The position numbers and the translations under genes are program-made. The notes beneath the pieces are model-generated. The model was not told the origin of the DNA. It made no database searches and was given only the letters and a program-made list of their open reading frames with translations. Shown piece after piece: positions 59,438 to 64,000 of a stretch of 64,000 bases of DNA (within the stretch, counting starts at the first letter, position 1; each line of letters starts with the position of its first letter). This DNA is from Thalassia testudinum (taxonomy: Eukaryota; Streptophyta; Magnoliopsida; Alismatales; Hydrocharitaceae): contig JAZHRO010000002.1 in NCBI GenBank assembly GCA_037157565.1, forward strand, positions 79,782,001-79,846,000, written 5' to 3'.

Positions 59438-60798
59438 CTAGCAGAACCCCGCGGCCTGTGGGGTAGCTAGTACTCTCCTAACACTACTAGCTCTCCTCGG
59501 TACTACGTACACGAGGGCCAACAAGTCGGTACAGAGTGGCCAGTCCTAATCCCCGGGTCCCTGGGGCGGCTAGCCTCCTTCACCGACTTGTTAGGCCCAC
59601 TAGGGCAAACCAGGGTAGTCAGGCGAGGGTGCGCGGATTGTGGAGGGGCAAGGCCCCGGTTTGGTTACTGTGGAGGGGTTGGACCCTTGTTACTGAGAGG
59701 GCTCTGCCCTGGTTCCGTGCTGTGCTTTGGGCGCACCCGTTAACGGAAACGACTGACCGCGTGCCAGTGCGGGCTAGCTACCTGTGCGTTTATCGCGCGT
59801 GCCGTAGTCACCGTTACATCTGTCAGTGACCTTGGGGTGGTTGACTGAGGGTAGGATCACCACGGGGGACTCTCCCGGCCAGGAGAGCACCACGTGCTAC
59901 TTCTACTTTTGGAAAAGACTGCAATCAAGATCGTTCCCACGAGGACATTCGAGATCAAGTAAAGGATCTGAGAAATAAATGAAATAGTGAGAAAAACTGA
60001 AAGATGTGAATAAAGGAAGTAATAGAACATAACAGCTACTGTACACTCTACTGTTGCCTTTAGTTAGTTTGCCACTCTACTCAGCGTTTTGCTGACGTGT
60101 TACACTCGTCACCTTTTTCAGGACCAGGTGTTGAGCAGCCAGGGTCGGCGGCTGCAGAGGATGCTGGGTCGAGTAGGGTCCAGTAGAGTTACCACAGCCT
60201 TCTGTACCTCTTTTGTTTCTGTTCTAGTGAGTAGTTTTTGTTTCCGCTGTACCTTCTTTACCTGCAGTTCTTGTTATATGATAAATGTTGTTTTACTGTT
60301 GTGGTGGTACCTACTGTGGTAGTTTCTTTCCTTACTGCTGTACTTTCTTACTGTTAGTTATATTCATGCTGAATGTGGTTTATTTTACTGTCTTTTGGTT
60401 ACTTCCTCGTTGGACGACTAGGTCTTGGGATTAGTCGAGTCGGTCCGGTTCTGGTGTCTCGTAGGGACTCGGGAACCGGGTCGTTACAAGATGGTATCAG
60501 AGCAAGGTCGTCCCGAGAAGTGAATCAACTGACTGGAAAATAACCAATTCACATGTTTATAGCTAGAGTAGCCACCACAACATGTCTCTTGACATGAGCT
60601 CCTAGAAGTTTTGTTAGGTACCTACTGTAGTAGTTCTTTCCTTACTGCTGTACTTTCTTACTGTTAGTTATATTCATGCTGAATGTGGTTTATTTTACTG
60701 TCTTTTGGTTACTTCCTCGTTGGACGACTAGGTCTTGGGATTAGTCGAGTCGGTCCGGTTCTCGTGTCTCGTAGGGACTCGGGAATCGGGTCGTTACA
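59438..60798. repeat. Mosaic of Tekay LTR pieces in both orientations
   Basis: The pieces in order are: minus-orientation mid-LTR (59438-59574); plus-orientation LTR from mid-LTR to its end (59568-60488); plus-orientation primer site and leader (60489-60621); a second copy of the LTR end (60617-60798). Junctions show short shared words: GGCTAGC at 59568-59574 and GGTAC at 60617-60621. At 60798 the sequence passes directly from an exact LTR end (GTTACA) to mid-LTR sequence in minus orientation. Confidence 0.85.
60492..60503 (+). other. Primer-binding site within mosaic
   Basis: TGGTATCAGAGC exact, three bases after an LTR end (60488), followed by AAGGTCGTCCCGAG as in F. This is the best-preserved primer site in the window, but no gag follows; the leader is cut at 60621. 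Confidence 0.9.
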
Positions 60799-61736
60799 GA
60801 ACGCAACTCGAATCGTGGAAAACGGAGCCCGAACGGGCCCTAAACGGGTCGAAAAAGACGATACTGTGCAAAATCAGACGTCTGGAACTTCTTCCAGACG
60901 TCTTAAACAGTGGATCAGAGAATTACCTGTTCAGTGTGGTTTCCCAGACGTCCAGAAGTCTGCGGGGACGTCTGTCCTAGCTCCCAGACGTCCGATGGTC
61001 GCCCTGGACGTCTGGAGGTCACTCCCGCCGTCTGGTACAACTTCCAGACGTCCAATTCGCAAATGATGGTGAATCAGCGAACCTGCGCACAGCCAACTCC
61101 CTCCCTTAGTACGGTCGGTCGACAGGAAGGGAGAAGAAAGCGGAATACACACCTTTCAGACGTCTGTATGAGCTACCAGACGTCCTCGCCGTCTGCCTAT
61201 AAATCCAGACGTCTGATTCTGGAAATTTTTCCAGAATCAGGGCGCTACTCGGCCTCCGCTCGCGACGCCGCCCGCGTCGCACCTCGCGCGCCTGCTGCTC
61301 AGACTGCAGCAGGTCCCTCTCCGCGTCGTTCCGCGCCCCCCCGCGCCCTCCGCCGGCCGGCCAAGCCGCTCCGGCGAGCTCGCCCTCACGGTAGAGCTCC
61401 GCTCCCGCACGCCGCACCTCCTCCGCGCTCACTGCGGCCGCCGCTGCCGCCCTCGCGCTCGCGCTCACGCTCACTGGCTGAAGGAGGAGACGGGAGGGGA
61501 GGCGCGCCCTTTTAAGGCCGCGCGGAGAGGTGGGAAGGATTCGCGGTAGGGGAATCCTGCAGCCGCAGGAGGGGAGAAGGCGAATATGCGGTCTGTGCGC
61601 ACAGGCGCATAGACGACTCGCGTGTGTCGAAAATAACGGATTTCCAGACATCTGGAAACTATCCTAGACGTCTGGTCAGACGTATGGACAACCCTCCAGA
61701 CGTCTTAAAATACGTCTGTGCCACAGGCTCGTTACA
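60799..61736 (-). repeat. Partial Tekay LTR M, minus orientation
   Basis: It begins mid-LTR at 'gaacgcaactcgaatcg' and ends at the LTR edge GCTCGTTACA (61736). It is close to the matching part of solo LTR I (40968-41955), including the 60878-60905 hairpin and the GACGTC array. It forms the left arm of a large inverted repeat. Confidence 0.9.
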
Positions 61737-61775
61737 ATATATATATGTATATGTATATATATATATATGTATATG

Positions 61776-61806
<31 letters not shown>

Positions 61807-61828
61807 GTATCTATATATATATATATAT
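61737..61828. repeat. (AT)n microsatellite with GTAT interruptions
   Basis: 92 bases of alternating AT with interspersed TATGTAT units lie between two LTR outer edges. The five bases next to each LTR read ATATA, which would fit target duplications within an existing AT tract but is not informative in such sequence. Confidence 0.95.
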
Positions 61829-64000
61829 TGTAACGAACGCGTACCCCAGACGTCTTAAAAGACGTCTGGGAGGTGGCCTAGACGTCGTACCAGACGTCTG
61901 GGATCACATCCAGACGTCTGACCAGACGTCTAGGATCGTTTCCAGACGTCTGGAAAATAGTTATTTTTCGCACGAGAGATTCGTCTGCGCACCTGTGCGC
62001 GCAGACCCGCGATTCCTCTCTCTCTCTCTTTTTCCCTCTCTCTCTGCAGCTGCAGACCTGCCGCGCACTCTCTCCCTCCTCCTCGCGCGGCCTTAAAAGG
62101 CCACGCCTCCCCTCCTGTCGTCTCCACCGTCCCCTTCCTCTTCTCCTTCCTGTGCGCGAGAGCGAGTGAGCGCGAGGGCGGCAGCGGCGGCCGCATTGAG
62201 CGCGGAGGAGGTGCGGCGTGCGAGGGTGGAGCTCTGCCGTGAGGGCGAGCTCGCCGGAGCGGCTTGGCCTGCCGGCAGAGGGCGCAGGGGGCGCGGAACG
62301 ACGCAGAGAGGGACTTGATGCGGTCTGAGCAGCAGACGCGCGAGGTGCGACGCGGGCGGCGTCGCGAGCGGAGGCCGAGTGGCGCCCTGATTCTGGAAAA
62401 AATTTCCAGAATCAGACGTCTGGGTTGATAGCCAGACGGCGAGGGAGACGTCTGGAAACTCATACAGACGTCTGAAAGGTGAGTATTCCGCTTTCTTCTT
62501 CCTTCCTGTCGACTGACCGTACTGAGGGAGGGAGTTGGCTGTGCGCAGGCTCGGTGATTCGCCATCCAACGCGAATCAGACGTCTGGCTGTTGTACCAGA
62601 CAGCGGGAGCAACTTCCAGACGTCCGTGGTGACCATCGGACGTCTGGGAGCTAGGCTAGACGTCCCTGCAGACTTCTGGACGTCTGGGAAACCACGCTGA
62701 GCAGGTAAATCTCTGATCCACTTTTTAAGACGTCTGGAAGAAGTTCCAGACATCTTATTTTACACAGTGTCGTCGTTTTCGACCCGTTTAGGGCCCGTTT
62801 GGGTTCCGTTTTCCGCGATTCGAGTTGCATTTTTTTCAGAATTAATTCCTCTACCCATCTATAGTAGCTATACACTGTTTTGAGACTTTCCTTGTGTTTG
62901 ATCCTTGTGATAGGACCTCGTTCGGTTGCAGTCTTGGGAGTCGCGGAGGCACGCGGGATTCCCGATCACGCCCCCATTACTCCCGTTGTACCTGGTAGAG
63001 TGGCTTTAAGTTATTAATAAAATCTGTTAAATTATGAAGCCATAAATAGAACCTAGGACATTGCATGAATCCTAGGAATGAGAAATAGATGGAATGATAG
63101 CTCCTAGGTGTTGCATGAATCCTAGGACTGGAAAACTAGATTGTATGATAGATCCTAGGATATGGCATGAATCCTAGGATGGGAAAACTAGTGGAATGTA
63201 TAATACTGCAGTCTTGGAAAATGGAAAGAGATATAAAGCTGCCTGTAATTTGAATTAACAGCTGCCTGTTGTGAATAGATAACGTGGTTGAGAACATGGA
63301 TTGTAAGAATTTGAAACAGGAAAGTGAAACCTGGATGTTTGAGTAAAAAGGATGGAACCCTACGGGGAAGTAGGAGTAGAACTCCTGGAAAGTGAATGGA
63401 ATAGTTTTGGGGAAGTGAGCTGGCCCTTGAGTACGGAGTACCAAGGAGAGCGACTGTCCCCCTGTTTAGTGCAGAGTGGAGCCAGCCGCCCCAGGGACCC
63501 GGGGTTAGGACTGGCCACTCTGTACCGACTTGCTGGCCCTCGCGCACGTAGTACCGAGGAGAGCTACTAGTGTAGGGAGGTACTAGCTACCCCACGGGCC
63601 CCGGGGTTCTGCTAGCCTCCCACACCGACTTGTTAGGCCCGCTGGGGCAAACCAGGGTAGTCAGGCGAGGGTGCACGGACTGTGGAGGGGCAAGGCCCCG
63701 GTTTGGTTACTGTGGAGGGGTTGGACCCCTGCTACTGAGAGGGCTCTGCCCTGGAGTGGTTCCGTGCTGTGCTTTGGGCGCACCCGTTAACGGAAACGAC
63801 TGACCGCGTGCCAGTACGGGTTAGCTACCTGTGCGTTTATCGCACGTGCCGTAGTCACCGTTACGTCTGTCAGTGACCTTGGGGTGGTTGACTGAGGGTA
63901 GGATTACCACGGGGGACTCTCCCGGCCAGGAGAGCACCACGTGCTACTTCTACTTTTTGGAAAAGACTGCAATCAAGATCGTTCCCACGAGGAACATTCG
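61829..64000 (+). repeat. Tekay LTR N, plus orientation, cut by window end
   Basis: It starts TGTAACGAACGCG, carries the GACGTC array (61850-61950 and 62400-62760), a TTAAAA box in GGCCTTAAAAGGCC (62088-62101), the CTAGGATTCATG-type units on the opposite strand (63050-63180) and the GGAACATTCG text at the window end. 2172 bp are visible of an expected ~2.7 kb. If the element is complete, its internal region lies beyond the window on the plus strand. Confidence 0.88.
62091..62100 (+). promoter_or_regulatory. TATA-like box in LTR N
   Basis: CCTTAAAAGG lies about 265 bases inside the LTR, flanked by a C/T-rich stretch and within the perfect 14-base palindrome GGCCTTAAAAGGCC. It takes the same place as the boxes in the other family members. 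Confidence 0.35.

Noticed and set aside
61737..61828. Possible centromeric or origin-like AT element
   Set aside because: A simple (AT)n microsatellite between two LTR edges explains it; no other centromere or origin sequence is seen.
1..64000. CRISPR array, prokaryotic defence or biosynthetic cluster
   Set aside because: The tandem units seen are LTR-internal repeats without spacer structure, and no prokaryotic genes are present.

Overview
This window is plant nuclear DNA made almost entirely of LTR retrotransposons stacked inside one another. The lineages present (Tekay/Del-type Ty3-gypsy chromoviruses with a C-terminal chromodomain, Athila/Tat-type Ty3-gypsy elements with a tRNA-Asp-type primer site, several Ty1-copia remnants) and a broken fragment of the plastid fatty-acid gene FabZ point to a flowering plant with a large, repeat-rich genome. 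I cannot name the species. No intact host gene, rRNA, tRNA, CRISPR array or prokaryotic operon was found.

Layout, left to right. 1-8049: element A, a decayed minus-strand Tekay element with 2.65 kb LTRs (left LTR cut by the window edge). 8050-9535: 3' half of a plus-strand copia element (B) with its LTR start. 9540-25301: a minus-strand copia element (C), split by an Athila/Tat-type solo LTR (D, 10045-22852, TSD ACTTG), which is itself split by a structurally complete Tekay element (E, 10502-21032, TSD CTCCT). 25302-32555: AT-rich, mostly unassigned DNA with LTR-like pieces, a FabZ exon pseudogene (26886-27158) and short tandem repeats.

32556-56455: a plus-strand Tekay element (F) whose 5' LTR is split by an Athila-type element (G, 33603-50141) and by a solo LTR (K, 51781-54550, TSD CTTTC). 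Element G carries three solo LTRs: H in its left LTR (34421-37182, TSD GACGT), I in its gag (40101-41955, TSD TTTGC) and J in its right LTR (46669-49555, TSD TCGCT). Removing each insert with one TSD copy restores the interrupted sequence, which sets the order of events. 56456-64000: more copies of the same Tekay LTR: L (56456-59148) with a stub of internal DNA, a mosaic of switched LTR pieces (59438-60798), then two LTRs (M, N) head to head around an (AT)n tract.

No coding region looks functional. Every gag-pol carries stops, frameshifts or active-site changes, although E keeps intact protease, RT and integrase catalytic motifs. The most unusual signal is in the Tekay LTR family itself: more than a dozen GACGTC palindromes per LTR, many paired as perfect short hairpins, lying both around the predicted promoter and in the predicted transcribed leader. 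I see no evidence for a novel protein-coding system; the interest lies in the LTR architecture, the datable nesting and the template-switch scars.
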